From positions 69,409-109,401 of the forward strand of contig SZWC01004998.1 in the NCBI GenBank assembly GCA_023375785.1: a DNA stretch of 39,993 bases, written 5' to 3'. This stretch comes from Penium margaritaceum (Eukaryota; Streptophyta; Zygnematophyceae; Desmidiales; Peniaceae). This document shows positions 1-11,700 of the stretch, piece after piece. Below the pieces are notes generated by a model. That model had not been told where the DNA came from, did not search any database, and saw nothing but the letters and a program-made list of their open reading frames with translations. A program made the position numbers and the translations under genes. Position 1 is the stretch's first letter, and every line of letters starts with the position of its first letter.

Positions 1-255
1 AGTGGCAGCAGAACTATCAGCAAAAACTCATCAGGAGGTAGCAGAAAGTGACAGCAGCAGCAGCAGCCGACAGCTGCTGTTACCCGCTGTCAGCTACCTG
101 ACAGCCTGAAGCTGCGAACTTATGTCGCACCGTGAGGCAGAGGTGGAATGCCTCTTTATCGCCGCTGCTTCTGCCTCTGCGATTTTCACGATGCAGGAAG
201 CCCCACAACCGAAGTTAGGTCAAGGAAGGAAAGCAACGCCACGAAGAGTTCACAC
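1..255 (-). other. Probable first intron of the WRKY-type gene
   Basis: This stretch follows the donor at 255-254 on the minus strand. It contains CAG/CTG-rich low-complexity DNA (about 45-75) and no acceptor followed by a zinc-finger-like TYYRC codon run that I could find, so the next exon is placed outside the window. A 146-codon reading through the donor stays open to 186, but its last 20 or so residues do not look like a WRKY zinc finger. Confidence 0.4.
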
Positions 256-626
256 CTTTTTATGGCGCGCTTCTTGATACCCACGGTCTTCTCGCCATAC
301 TTCCGCCAAAGATATCCGCCAGAATCTTCCTCCGTCTCCCCCGAGCCGGTGCTTTCCGCCCTGACGCTGCCACCACCCCTACGACCCGGGTTTCTGCTCT
401 CTCCAGCACCGCTACAAGCACTAGCACCAGCAACACCACCATCACCGTCACTGGCCCACGCTCCAGGAGAGCTGGAGAGCGCAGGAGAGCCACCACGACT
501 GCCAGAGCCCTTCTCCCTCTCCTCATCTTCCTCTTCTTTATCTTCTTCTTCTTCTTCTTCTTCCTCCTCCGTTGCTTCCGCCCTCAACTCATTCAGTAAC
601 GCGGCGTCCACTTCTTCCTTGGACAT
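256..626 (-). CDS. WRKY-type transcription factor, first exon (partial gene)
   Basis: The exon starts at ATG 626-624, with an in-frame TAA 15 codons upstream, so the start is well bounded. Residues 1-40 are acidic with a long Glu run, residues 41-100 are Gly/Ser/Ala-rich, and residues 104-113 read GGYLWRKYGEK, the signature start of the DNA-binding WRKY domain. The reading breaks at an AAAAG|GTGTGA donor inside the codon of Arg124 (phase 2), which is where the common R-type WRKY intron lies. The Cys/His zinc-binding half is absent and should lie in an exon left of the window. Family knowledge: WRKY proteins bind W-box DNA in the nucleus and regulate stress and developmental genes. Odd points: the spacer from WRKYGEK to the split Arg is about two residues longer than usual, and the usual PR dipeptide is KR. 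A chance WRKYG match in a biased ORF remains possible. Confidence 0.55.
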
Positions 627-734
627 GGCTTGGACCGTCGCGTGACAGTAGAAGGAAGGTGGGGCCTTTTAAGGGTACATTAAGTTCAACGCGTATCCAC
701 TGAGCTGAGTCCGCTCCTGTGCAATTCTGGTGGC

Positions 735-1060
735 TTGCAAGCCTGCTCGTCTGCAACTCTGCTAGTTTGCTAGTCTGTCGCTTCGGTGCTTTCCTGGTTT
801 GCCCCTCTGTTTGTCTGGTAGTCTGCCTGCTAGTCTGCTAGTCTGCTTGCCTGCTGGTCTTCTTCTCTGCTACTCTGCTGTTCTGCTAGTCATCCCGCCT
901 GCTGCTTTGCTACTGAGCAGCAGAAGAGCAGCTGTTCTACTAGTCTGCTGGTCTCCTACTGTGCTAGTCAACTAGTCTGCTTGTCAGCTGGTCTCCTGAC
1001 CTGCTAGGTCGCTGGACCTCTGGTCTGTTCGTCGCCTGGTCTGCAGCAGACGAAAACCGT
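735..1060. repeat. Degenerate CTGCTAGT-type simple repeat
   Basis: A low-complexity tract built from variants of CTGCTAGT, CTGCTTGC and CTGGTC repeated many times with drift. It lies about 110 bp upstream of the WRKY-type start codon (on its minus-strand promoter or 5' UTR side). No coding is supported in it. Confidence 0.8.
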
Positions 1061-1171
1061 TTGCTACCCTGCTATTCTACTCCCCTGTTGGTTTGTTCAT
1101 CTACAAAACGCAACTTTCCTTTTGCGATGAGGCCACACTTGCCAGCCGCGACTGAAGCGTCGACCTCGCCT

Positions 1172-2070
1172 AAATGAGAGGAGACGGACGCACTTGCTGC
1201 CGGGGTGGAAACCAGAGATGCGGACGAGGAAAGACGACCGGATTATGTCTCACAGTTTGTTACACAAAGAAGCCATGAAACTGGCGTTTTAAAACCCTAC
1301 GGTGACGGGGATCGACGCTCCGGCAATGACAGACTGGCACTTTTGCTCTGAGAGCTTAGGTGTCAACGTCACACGTGGAGGTCCCACAGGAGCACAGGAT
1401 CTTAAGGTTTGATAGCTGCACAGCCACGGGTGAGAGATAGTCCTGGAAAATGTCGGAATCGTCCGCGGATAGCATTGACGAGAATACGATTGAATACGAC
1501 ATCTTTGTCGGACTAATGCCCGACCGCCAGCTAGCAGGGTCAGTGACGTTAGGCGCATCTAACCTTTGTTTACCGCCCTCTAATCGCCGGAAGGACGAGG
1601 CAGGGTAGGAGACGGAAGTCGTCGGACAGAGGCGGCAGTCAGTAGGGCCATTCTCTGGACACCACGCGTGTGGCTGTCGTGCTACAAGAATCTCGCTTTG
1701 TCCAGTAGCGGCACTGCCGAGTGCCAAGGAGCACGTGACAATCTGTTAATATCGAATCAAAGCGCAGCGAAACGTCGGGTGACCGTCCCACGATTGGATC
1801 TGTGATAGAAACAAATGGCACGGATGATGCCGATTCCTGCTGCATTCTCGAGCCAGCATGGAGTAACTGAGGGAAAATGGACCTGTCGTTTCGGGATTGC
1901 ATTACATGGAGTGCTCAAAGTAGCCCTGTACCAGCATCCATTATTCTAAATGCCTGTCTTTTTTCCCTGACAGGATTCGCTACCACACGAGAATGGGGCG
2001 GATTGCAATTGCAGGCCGCCGCTGGAAACGATTAAGGAAGGATTTCGGGATTGAACTTTTGGGTCAATAA
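1172..2070 (+). other. Possible multi-exon gene or gene remnant of unknown function
   Basis: This stretch is richer in GC than the DNA to its right and holds several short plus-strand open stretches whose translations look protein-like: 1172-1354 (acidic/basic, ends TGA), 1450-1608 (52 codons from ATG, starts MSESSADSIDENTIEYDIF), 1739-1870 (Ser/Thr/Asp-rich), and 1974-2070. The last begins right after a textbook acceptor (pyrimidine tract then CCCTGACAG at 1965-1973). Candidate donors exist, for example GG|GTCAGT near 1538 and GG|GTGAGA near 1425. I do not recognise the product and cannot assemble a single model. If real, it is transcribed divergently from the WRKY-type gene. Minus-strand ORFs of 87-123 codons over the same DNA are the alternative. 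Confidence 0.25.
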
Positions 2071-2865
2071 CTCAGGCTAGTACAATTCGCAATGAGTCCC
2101 TCTAACAAAAGAGTCGAATTTCCGGTGTCTAGAACCAGGGCTGTTGTTTACGAGGCCTAGAACTAGTTTCCGCTCTTCGACTTCGGCTAGAATGGGTATA
2201 CCAGGAAACTATTCAGGCTATCACAGCCAATGTCGAGTATAAGGTTCAGATGGAGCGTTCTAAAGAAACGACAATGAAAACGTGTAAACAGAGGCCAAAA
2301 ACGGGTTATAAGAGAAATAGAATGGAGGATACATCGAAAAAATGTTATTTTTAAGGCAAAAAGGAAAACAAAAATGACAACACATGTATACAAGGCCTCC
2401 TTAATCCATTCATAACTAATTATATACTACCCTCATGGAGTTGATGAATTTTTCTTTAATTTGAACATGGTACAACCATTATTATTATTCAAAAAATTAC
2501 AGAAAAACTATTCAAATACTAAACTTATCCACAAATTGAAAACATTTTCAAATTGATTGTTTTTACTACTATTTTAAAAAGTTTATTGACATAATTACAA
2601 CTCATAACAATACTTAAACTATGACTGTTTTGTAAAACATGGAATTCAATTACTAAATATCGTCTGAATTTCAATTGTAACATTAGAAACGAGATAAATG
2701 TAATCTATGATTGATGAGAATAATTGAATGAATGTTAATTATGTATGCACATGCCTCTTATGGTAAACAAAAAGGAAATAAACAGCTCGGAATTTCTACC
2801 ACTTCTATAAAAGAGAGGGATGAAATCAAATCCGCTCCGTCCACCCTGAAGCCTCATGATTAGCG
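2071..2865. other. AT-rich intergenic DNA, no gene seen
   Basis: A-T rich from about 2170 onward with homopolymer runs. I see no ORF, RNA gene or repeat structure that I can support. Confidence 0.6.
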
Positions 2866-4366
2866 TTGGTCCTTTCACAAATCAAAATCGAATGGGGTAG
2901 ACCATGCACCCTTTGTTCATCAAGCCTAATAACATTAAAATTCATGACCTTGACAAGGTTCCAAGAAATTACTCACATGGTGAGCATTGTGAAATCCAAA
3001 TGTGAACAAATCCTCGAACACATTATGATTATGTTCCATAACCCTCAAACAACCGAGTATGTGCAACGAAAAAAAACTAGAACTCCCATATTGACCATTC
3101 TTCGTGACATTTTTTGGCTGCAGACATTCAAAAGTATCGCATGATGTGTGACCACCGAGTTTATGCAACACAAGTTAAAATAAGGCAAATTAAGTTCTCC
3201 TTCAACCTCTCAAACTTCAAGCCAACCCACAATGATGATGTCCATGCATTTCATCATGGATCTCCCACACACCAAGAAGATTTATCCTACAATTGCTAGA
3301 CCATCCCATGGGGGCGGTTCATTTCATGCTCACTACGACCTAGGTGATGACAAAAGAGACAATGCACATGTTCATTGAGGGTGATACAAAAGTCATTGCT
3401 TACCCCTCCATGTCATCTCACGCCAAGATATGCACCTTGCTAGTGAGTTTTGGCTCGAATGGTATGCATGACATGAAACTTGAAAACGCTTGACCTTAGC
3501 ACTTTGTTAAGAAATGAATGCATAAGGTAACTACATGAATTGCACCCGTGAAAAGAAACTCTTAATGTACGTGGACATAATAATGGAAGATAATGAAAGC
3601 TTGTTACGCAAAGAAGATTTCATTGTTAAGAATATATTCAAAAATTCAACCAAATTCATCCCTTTCTTCCTCAACTGCCATCAAAATCCAATGGCACCCG
3701 CTTCCATGATGAAGTGCACTAGTGGAAAGGATCACAAACCCTTCACTCAAACCTATGTTAAACACATGAATGATCTTCTAACAAGACACTAAGGCTAGCC
3801 TACATCCTACTTCATAATGCCTAGACACTTATGTCAACCACATAAATGATGAGTTTTAAGTTGCTGATGGATATCATGTTAAAAGAGCACACATATTGTA
3901 TAAATTAAAATGTGGAATACACAAAATTCCTATGAAATTTGCTCAAAACATTACTAACGACCTAAAACATTGTAGAATTAGACTATTAATGGTTCATTCC
4001 ACAGGTCAAGCACATACATGGTAACTATAATTTGAGCGTCATTGCACCCGCCATTCCAAAGGGATGTCTTTTGCAACCACCTCCTATACTTCTTATTGTA
4101 GAAGGTGAATGACAGATCAGGTATCCTCAAACATTGTGACTATGATCTTTATGCACAAGTGACGAATCTGTACCTCATCTAACGTGCTACATGTGGACTT
4201 GACCACAGTACATGCTAAGAATATCACAAGTGCCACCTACTCCTGTTATGAAGTATTGAGAGGAACATCTTACCGAACACAATCGATGTTCCCTTCAAGG
4301 TATTATCATAAAAAAAGCGTACTGAAGGGGATGATTTCATACACCCTTAGGCTCAACATTGTCTAA
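2866..4366 (+). pseudogene. Degraded coding stretch, family unknown
   Basis: A chain of short plus-strand ORFs in changing frames (2866-3144, 3114-3299, 3535-3792, 4184-4366), in DNA of moderate GC between AT-rich flanks, suggests an old coding sequence broken by frameshifts and stops. The 3535-3792 piece contains KLLMYVDIIMEDN, which superficially resembles a reverse-transcriptase YVDD box, but the surrounding residues do not follow the copia RT pattern seen elsewhere in this window. It lies just beyond the 3' LTR end of the minus-strand copia copy, so it is not part of that element. It may be another transposable element; I assign no function. Confidence 0.25.
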
Positions 4367-4514
4367 CTCAAAACACCTTCTTGCATAGACACCTAGGCAC
4401 CCATCGCGAGGATCACATTAGTGAAAGAGGAAAGAAGCTCAGTTGACATGGAGTAATCTAACCCAATCACTAAAAGCCAACAAGAAAGGGAGGGTAGTTT
4501 ATACGTTGAGGGGA

Positions 4515-5606
4515 TGTTGATGTTTTGTGGGGTGTAGGAAGGACTAGGTTCCTTGCTGTTAGGACCTTTATCCTTGGAGAGAAACTATAAATAGATAAAA
4601 AGGCTAGAATGAAGAGAATTCTGTGACTGGATGATTGTAGTTGATCACAAAGATAACAAAAGAAACATTTCTTACAAGCACGGCTCAGTTAGAGACTAAC
4701 TCTGAACTCTCACGCCTAGACACAGCTCATGGCCCACAAGTGGGCAAAATCTAGCAAGACACCTCCATCAAGGAAGCTTGGGTCTTGGATGTAATCTCGC
4801 CACCTCTTCAAGGTACATAGGCCTTCAGGTAGTCAAGGGCGTCCTCCTGCCCAAGCTAGCAAACTACAACCAGGCATACTATGGTTTTCAGAAGAGTGTC
4901 TATGGAGTCTTGGTCTCAAGTGATGTCTAGAACTGGTGGAGCCTACTATAGTAGAATACAGACAAAAACTTGAGTGATGACTGAATTGTTGAATGAAAAC
5001 TGCTAAGCAGGCCATTTTGTATAGCACGTTGCTAGTAAATTGACGGTTGTCTAGCTTGATGGAAGCTTTCGGCTACAGATGGGAAGATTCCTAGTTTAGG
5101 AATCTTCCTGAAGGTAGCACCCTAAATAAAAGTTCAAACTGCTAAGTCGTACGGGCTGCGTTGACGTAGTGTGCTCCCTACTTCACGCTTTGCCTGTGGC
5201 CGATGACTTGTGCATGCATGATATGATGTAGTGCTGTTGCATGCATGCATGCATTGATTTAAAGGAGTCCCCACTGCCTAGTCAGGTGTAGCCAAACCCT
5301 CACCAGAACAAGCTCAATACCCAGTAGTGAGTGGTCTTATTTCACATGTGTTGACCAATCAAGGTCACTACACATGCACAGCCCTGTTGTGTATGCAACA
5401 CACAATATTTTACAGGTACGTGGTCCATTCCCCACTAAGACTCAAATGCCAAGAAAACACTTTTCCTATGAAAGCAAGGAAAATCTCCGCCGTTGAACCA
5501 GAGATTTCTTAAGAGAAATTTCCTTAACTTGTACAAAGCTCCTACAATTTCATAACCGACTATGCCAGCTTGATAAAAAAAGGCGCAATAATCGCCACCT
5601 CTAACA
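4515..5606 (-). repeat. Copia family 3' LTR (minus orientation)
   Basis: On the minus strand it starts TGTTAGAGG (5606) and ends AACATCAACA (4515), a TG...CA pair. The reverse complement aligns along its length with the LTRs at 22159-23312 and 30082-31232. It contains a TATACAAAA box at 5023-5015, the CATTCAACAA motif that follows in all three copies, and a CATGCATG-rich patch (5239-5254). A purine tract AAGAGAGAG adjoins its start at 5607-5615, as expected of a polypurine tract. Length is 1092 bp. Confidence 0.85.
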
Positions 5607-7085
5607 CTCTCTCTTGATTGCTTTGTTAAAGGCCTTAGTTTGTTTCCGTGAATAAACCGGTGGTTTCCTAGTGGGTTTCAACGTTATAAGGAAGTTTTGC
5701 TGCATTCCTGATGTCATTATAGTATTGAGAGTTGCTTCTGACTTGAAAAGGTCAACCTTGATCCTTTTTCTCTTGGCCGAGACCTCTTTGGGGAGGGCTC
5801 TATGCCCAAACAATTGCTCTAAATGTTTTTCCCACGAAGAAATGTTTAGTAGTGCTTCCGGTTCTTTCGATCGAACAGAGCTGACATGGAAGCGTTTTGG
5901 ATGCATGCTCCTGCATTCAAGGATGCTCTAGTTGAATTTTCCCATGGTTTAATGCTTCCTATGCGCTTTGCATGAGAAGGAAAAGATAGTTCCCCCTCCA
6001 CTTCACGTTTATCGATAGGTTCAAAGGTATAACTCGCTTTTTCATGGTTGCTGACACCTTTGTTACCCTCACACATGCAAAGTCGATGCTCTATGGCTTG
6101 ACTCAAACTTTGCGTGATCTTGGCTGTTGTTGCTCAATTTAGGATCCCGCTGGTCAGTTTTTGCATGTTTGGAGAGTGTTGGTAAACTGCTCCCTAATTG
6201 AGCTTTGTGTCCAACGCTATCAATCCTCCATACATTGTCTTTTTCCTGTGTGCATCTCCGTCCTTTTCCTGGCGCTCTTGCTAGGTTTTGGTTGAGTAGT
6301 ACAAAGGGGCTTGCAAGCTTGCTTTGGAGGGGCAATTTTGTTTGTCACTTAATTTGTGAATGTTCTGGCAAGCGACCTCGCTTCCCTTTTTGTGAGCTTG
6401 CTTGCTTGCTCGCTTGCTTTCTTGCTCCTTGGTACAAAAGCAGGCACCCTTGCTGCCAAGTTTGCCATGGCGGAAGTTTGTGGACTTCCTAGTGCTTCCT
6501 TCTTTTTCATTGTTTTCCCTCACCCTCCATTGCTTTTGCCACATCTGCTTCGCCACAAAGCATTGGTTTGCTCGCCTTCTATGCTGGCGACTCTACTCAC
6601 TCTATGCCCTCGTTGAAAACAATTCTCTCATGACCCCCTTTTCACTCATTTTTCCCCATCCATGCTGCCAGTTTTTCATTCTTCTTAAAAAAGTGTACTA
6701 CGTCTTCGAAAGAAACGGTTTTTAAAAACACAAGATACTAAAGTACGTCTCCTAACAAAGACAGGAGTGAAGTTTTCAATTTTCAAGTCGACATTGAGCA
6801 TGATAAATCTGTTGGCAATGAAAGAACTCAAGCTGATGCTTGGGCATTTTCTACATGACTTTGAATCTTTGCTACACGCTCCAAAAAAATTGTCTCATGC
6901 ACCATGAGGCACAAACCTCCATTTTGTATGTGCCGTGATTGTCTATGCCAAAGGACGTGTTTCTCTTAGGAGATTCTAGCATTGGGCACGTCGTGTAATT
7001 CCACATTGCTGCATGCACCTCCAAAAAATGTCTTTTGGTAATTTTTGGTCAAGAAATATGCTGCAGCCATTGTTCTTTGAATGTG
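5607..7085 (-). pseudogene. Copia 3' domain with a broken post-pol ORF
   Basis: Between RNase H and the 3' LTR lie 1.5 kb where most copia elements have little. On the minus strand four overlapping ORFs in shifting frames (6556-6281, 6335-6069, 6106-5846, 5906-5601) tile about 950 bp and read as Lys/Arg/Ser-rich protein, ending a few bases inside the LTR. The equivalent domain in the plus-strand copy (28400-30081) aligns in order, including a shared TCATGGTGCA(A/T)G...ACAATTTTT block. I recognise no domain. It could be a lost third ORF, a captured host fragment or an untranslated region. Confidence 0.45.
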
Positions 7086-7127
7086 CTTAAGGATGATCGT
7101 GTGGCCAATCACCTTTGAGCGAATCTA

Positions 7128-8120
7128 GTTGCAGATGATGTCAATGTGCTTTGTGTGCCCTTGGAACTTTGTAGAGTTTGCGAGGTTGGTGGCTGATTTG
7201 TTGTCAACATAAACCATTCTTTGACCAATGTTGTCAAGGAGGTTCCTCTAAAAGGTGACCTTCTGAGCTAGTGCTCTCGTTACGACAACCTTAGCTTTAG
7301 CCAAACAGAATATCATAATGTTTTGTCTTCTTCTTCACCATAAAACAACCATTTTGGTAAGGAGACACACAAATGTTGTGGAGCTATGACGGTCCATTGT
7401 ACCGCCAAAATAAACATCCACAAAGGAGCTGAGCTCTAGGTCGCTTCACGAGCCAAAGACCAACCCCATGTCAGCCGTAAACTGGAAGGACCTGAGTGTA
7501 TAGATCTGCTCCTTCCAAGCCCTTCCACTAAACGTCTCACTCCCACGCACTAAGTTGCGTACCGCAAACTACAGTTTGTAGCGTGTATGAGAGAATCGAC
7601 TTTACTCTGATATTTAGTCTCACAACCCCTTTGCCCTTCAATCAACTACAACTACATTAAGGGAGCTTGAATGTGACGATCAAGGAAGTCGAATCCTTCA
7701 AAAACTTTGGTTGCGTAAGGCTGCGAAGACAGCTTGAGCCTCCATTTCTAGCGGTTGCACTTAATGTCCATCCCAAGGTAGTATTAAAAGGTCAGCATCA
7801 AGGTCACATAGACCTCTTTTTCCATTGCATGAGAGGTAGCGTGGATGAAGTCTAGAAATGGGCCGATGATCAAGAATTCATCCACATAAACAAGAACATA
7901 ACAGGCTAAGGCTTGTCCTCTGCTTGTCAATGTAGGAACAAGAAATTTTTGTGGACTGATGGATGGAAGTTCAAAGACTCAACGAGGGTTTGTAGCTTGC
8001 ATTACCAAAGGAGAGGGCTCTACTTCAACGCGGAAAAGCTCTTGACAATCTTGCACACTCTTCTCCGACCATCATCATACCCTTTTAGCTACTCCATGTA
8101 GACATTAGAATGTTTGTGAA
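7128..8120 (-). pseudogene. Copia RT (C-terminal part) and RNase H remnant
   Basis: Minus-strand translation gives CYVLVYVDEFLIIG at 7906-7862, the copia RT catalytic box with the second Asp changed to Glu. At 7217-7128 it gives VYVDNKSATNLANSTKF followed by TKHIDI, the RNase H core seen in copia pol. Upstream of the YVDE box (7910-8120) the DNA aligns with 27360-27600 of the plus-strand copy. Stops and frame changes separate the motifs, so no functional enzyme can be made. The order (RT, RNase H, 3' domain, LTR) fixes the element's orientation. Confidence 0.8.
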
Positions 8121-8310
8121 AGTATGATCCACAAATGGCCGCCTCTGCAATTTTGACTTATAAAAGCTACGCCAAAAACGTTCCGGATTGTCGAAGAAAA
8201 TCCTTGTAAACAAGAATTTTTAAACCATATCATTTGATATGGCATATCCTCGTTAAAAAGAACCCCAATAGCTAACTAGAAGGGAGAAGGAGTGACGTGA
8301 TTGATCTTTC

Positions 8311-8790
8311 ATCACAAACCCCCTCTAGTCTTAGATGCAGTTCATTTTTGTATGCAAGCTAGAGATCAAGTAGACTCTTACTCCTCCAATTAAGCCTCGA
8401 GTTCTTTAGGCCATGAAATCATGTTCCAAATGTAACAAAGATATAGTTTGGACCATTTTGTTTAAGCGTCAATTGAGTGACGTGCACGCTTGGCCACATG
8501 CACATAGCATGTGGCCAAACAATAGTATACCGATTACTTGACCAGCTCATCCATCACAAACCTCCTCTGGTCTTAGATCCGGTTCATTGTTTTTATGCAA
8601 GTTATAGATCAATTAGACTCTAACTCCTCTTGTTAAGCCAAGAATTTCGGAGACCATGAACTCTTGTCCCCAATGTAACAAAAATAGAATTTGGACCATT
8701 TCTTTTATGCGTCAATCAAGAGACGTGCACACTTGGCCACATGCACATAGGATGTGGCCAAATGATAAAACACCTTTATGTGACTGGCCA
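8311..8790. repeat. Two-copy tandem duplication, 242-bp unit
   Basis: Copy 1 starts at ATCACAAACC (8311) and copy 2 at the same motif at 8553. The copies share order and length with scattered substitutions and small indels. Each ends in a palindromic GGCCACATG segment. A short ORF at 8656-8907 crosses copy 2 and is probably incidental. Confidence 0.8.
8490..8518. repeat. Perfect 12-bp inverted repeat (hairpin)
   Basis: TTGGCCACATGC, five-base spacer ACATA, then GCATGTGGCCAA. The second duplication copy has the same palindrome at 8733-8761 with one mismatch. Confidence 0.85.
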
Positions 8791-8799
8791 TCCACTACG

Positions 8800-11700
8800 C
8801 TGCCTCATAACCAAACGCCATCTAAAAAATGGGTTAGAAGGTTGAAAGGCATTATGAAGGCAAGGACAAGTGTTCAACTACCCCTGACTTCCTCAAGTCA
8901 TGGCTAGAGTTACCCTCATATTATGTTTCCTTTAGGGAAGGATGATTTTGTACAAAACTGAAGCAGTGAGGGAACACATTAATCATTACCTCCATTAATG
9001 TTCAAATTGTTTCAAAATAGTGAAAAGGCCACGCTCATATAGAATAGGGAAGATAATGGTTTGAGATTCTTTCCATTATGGCTTAATCAACCATGTGGAT
9101 CAAGTTAAAGCCAATTCATGGATCAATTCTATTAATTGTTGGGACTATGCGCATGAACAGAGGTTGCATTGTCACAAGTAAAATATTCGTATTTCCAAAG
9201 GGCGATTTCTTGTTCTCTATAGTTTAAGATATTCAAATTATCTTCTTTTTTGTATTCAAAGAGATTACTTGTGGTTCAAGATGAAATTTGATATGATGCG
9301 CACAGTATGAACATGCTCTAAACGGTACACCCTAAAGCATATCTTACTACGAAGGTGTCCATAATCACTTGTCATTTTCTTAACATGATCTTTAGGTCAT
9401 TAAGGACAATAATTTTATGCATTTTTTGAAGGATTTCTCAAGGACTTAGTGAACTAATGATCACAAGAAAATGAAGAAATTAACAATAATGAAACGACTT
9501 TCTTGCCATGTTGATATTCATGATGTTTTTAAGATACCTACCTTCTACTTCCTATTAAAATTGCTCATTCATGTATACATGTGAAGAAACATGGATATCA
9601 CGTATCAAGACTTTATTTCGAATCTGTTTATTCTAATGAAAACAATATGTCTTGTCGGATGTCTTCCCATTTTCCAAAATCATGTAAATGAAACATGTAA
9701 CGGTTACCACACTTCAGTGAAAATCTACATGTGCATGTTTAAAAAGACAACCATTTAAAAAAAATGTAAATGATATTAAAAGTCAATAAATTTCCACGCC
9801 TTTTTGGCATGCATTCTGATTTTCTTACCAGAAAAGTTCAAAACAGTAAAAAAAATCTCTAAGAGACCACTAAAATGATTTTTTCTTTTTGTAACGAATT
9901 CGATTTTCACTGACATTTGTTTAATCTTTCCTGAATGTATATGGAAAAACCTCCATGATGATTGTGTACATGTGAAACATCTACCATACATTGATTTTGC
10001 TTTGAATTAATTATCAATTGATCATTCATCATTCTTTCTAGAAAGTGATTTCATTGATTATTGGAAATAAATAAAATAAGTAAGGATATAAAAACATAAG
10101 CTCAATCACCATGTCAATCTATGAAATGAACACTCACTCATGATGTTGATAAGTATTAAAAGCTTTAATACATTACCCAATGCAATGAATCTCATGTTTA
10201 ACTTTCATATATTAATAACTTTAACGGTGAGGAAATTTCTTTTTTTTTTCAATCTCATTTAAATCATGTAATAAAGAAGGTTATCCTATAGTTTTGTTTT
10301 AGTTTTTCTTGTTACATCTATCCTCCATAACATGATGCTTTTATTTAATGAAAAAATTGTTTTCCCTAACCATTCTTAAAGGTTTTGATTCCATAGTAAA
10401 AGATATGTTAAAATTTATGCATAACTTCTAAGTTTAGGGGAATGGGGAAAATTCGTTAAACTGATTGGAAGATGAGTTTTCTTTATGAAAATCAGTAAAA
10501 TTAAAATGAAAACAACTAGAAAAATATGAGTGCAGTCATCCTTTACAAATTCATGATTGTTGTAAAGATAGATCTGATTAAAATACGCATTTTGCACTAA
10601 CAAAGAATTAAAATATTAAAAAAAAAAAGATGAATGAAGAGCTTGATGGAAACCATGTGGCCCTTCTTGGGTCCTTTGCGTACATTGTCTTTTCAAATGG
10701 ATCATACAATACAATTTTTTGGTACTGGCTATCGTTTGTTTTATTGTAGTTGTATGAAAACATGTGGTTTGAGACTGGGATACAAACGTTATGGTGTGTC
10801 ATTCATTTGTGGCAAGAGTGAAGCATAGAATGTTGTGTGCTACGTTGTTTAAGTGGGGGCTCTGTACATTCAGACAGCCTAAAGGGATGGCCTACGGTTA
10901 AAACGTTTGTTAAAAACATGTTTCTTGCAGAGGTTTAACATTTTGCCTCTCGTTTTTAGTGGTGCCACATGAATGCAAGATTTGATGAAATTGATCTAAA
11001 AGAATTTATTTCCTAGCTTCATGGTTTAAGACTTAAATTGATTCGATTCATAATGGTAGAAAAATACAATAACATATACCTTTGCTATGGTATTCATTTT
11101 CATGTTAATATAGACTATAATGTTCAATGAAACATTGTTTATGAGATGTTTATAGCTCTATCTTAAACGTGACATTGACATAAATATCAAATTATTCTTT
11201 CCCACCCAATGATCATGTGTTATGAATTTTGGTGGTACTTTAAAACATGGTGTAGAGAAATTTTGTAGATTTTGTTTTCCTCGGTTCTTTTTAAAAAATT
11301 GTATTTTAAGGGCATAATTTTCGTTAAATGTATACATTAATATTATTTTATGAAGAAGTCATGATCATGTTAATAAAATGTTTACCCATGGTTTTGTGTT
11401 GCACACTTAACTTCACTCTTAAACATAATTCGTTATTGTTGAAACCCCCATAACATAAAAAACCTAGTTTTATTGTATAATTGAATATTAATGATTAAAT
11501 ATTTTGATAACACATTACAAGAATATTACCTCAATCATTCTTGAATCCCCTTTATTCAAAACTCCATGAATAATCCTCCATACAAAATTCTGTGGTTGCC
11601 AAATATTCGGCCCTCTTGTATTTTTTAGTTTTTTTTGGGGATTTTGCAACGCCTAAATTAAATCTTGAATGCTCGAAATTGATCGTGATAAGAAAAGGCA

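Larger units (their letters stand above)
4515..8120 (-). mobile_element. Truncated Ty1/copia retrotransposon (minus strand)
   Basis: Read on the minus strand, it runs from within RT (about 8120) through the YVDE box (7862-7906), RNase H (7128-7217) and a 1.5-kb 3' domain to a complete 3' LTR (5606 to 4515). It matches the plus-strand copy at 22159-31232 over its whole length, so the two are one family. The 5' LTR, gag, protease, integrase and most of RT are missing; homology to the other copy fades near 8110-8160. In-frame stops and frameshifts make it non-autonomous. Confidence 0.8.

Noticed and set aside
148..645. 165-codon plus-strand ORF with a long Ser run
   Set aside because: It is the antisense of the Glu-rich WRKY-type exon; the Ser run mirrors the Glu codons.
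3535..3792. MYVDII as a reverse-transcriptase YVDD box
   Set aside because: Flanking residues do not follow the copia RT pattern visible in the two real copies, and there is no supporting domain order.
4515..5606. Solo LTR
   Set aside because: RNase H, the RT end and the 3' domain of the same family lie directly upstream on the minus strand, so it is the 3' LTR of a truncated element.
8311..8790. Repeats with palindromes as a CRISPR-like array
   Set aside because: Only two 242-bp units with no short regular spacers, and the genome is eukaryotic.
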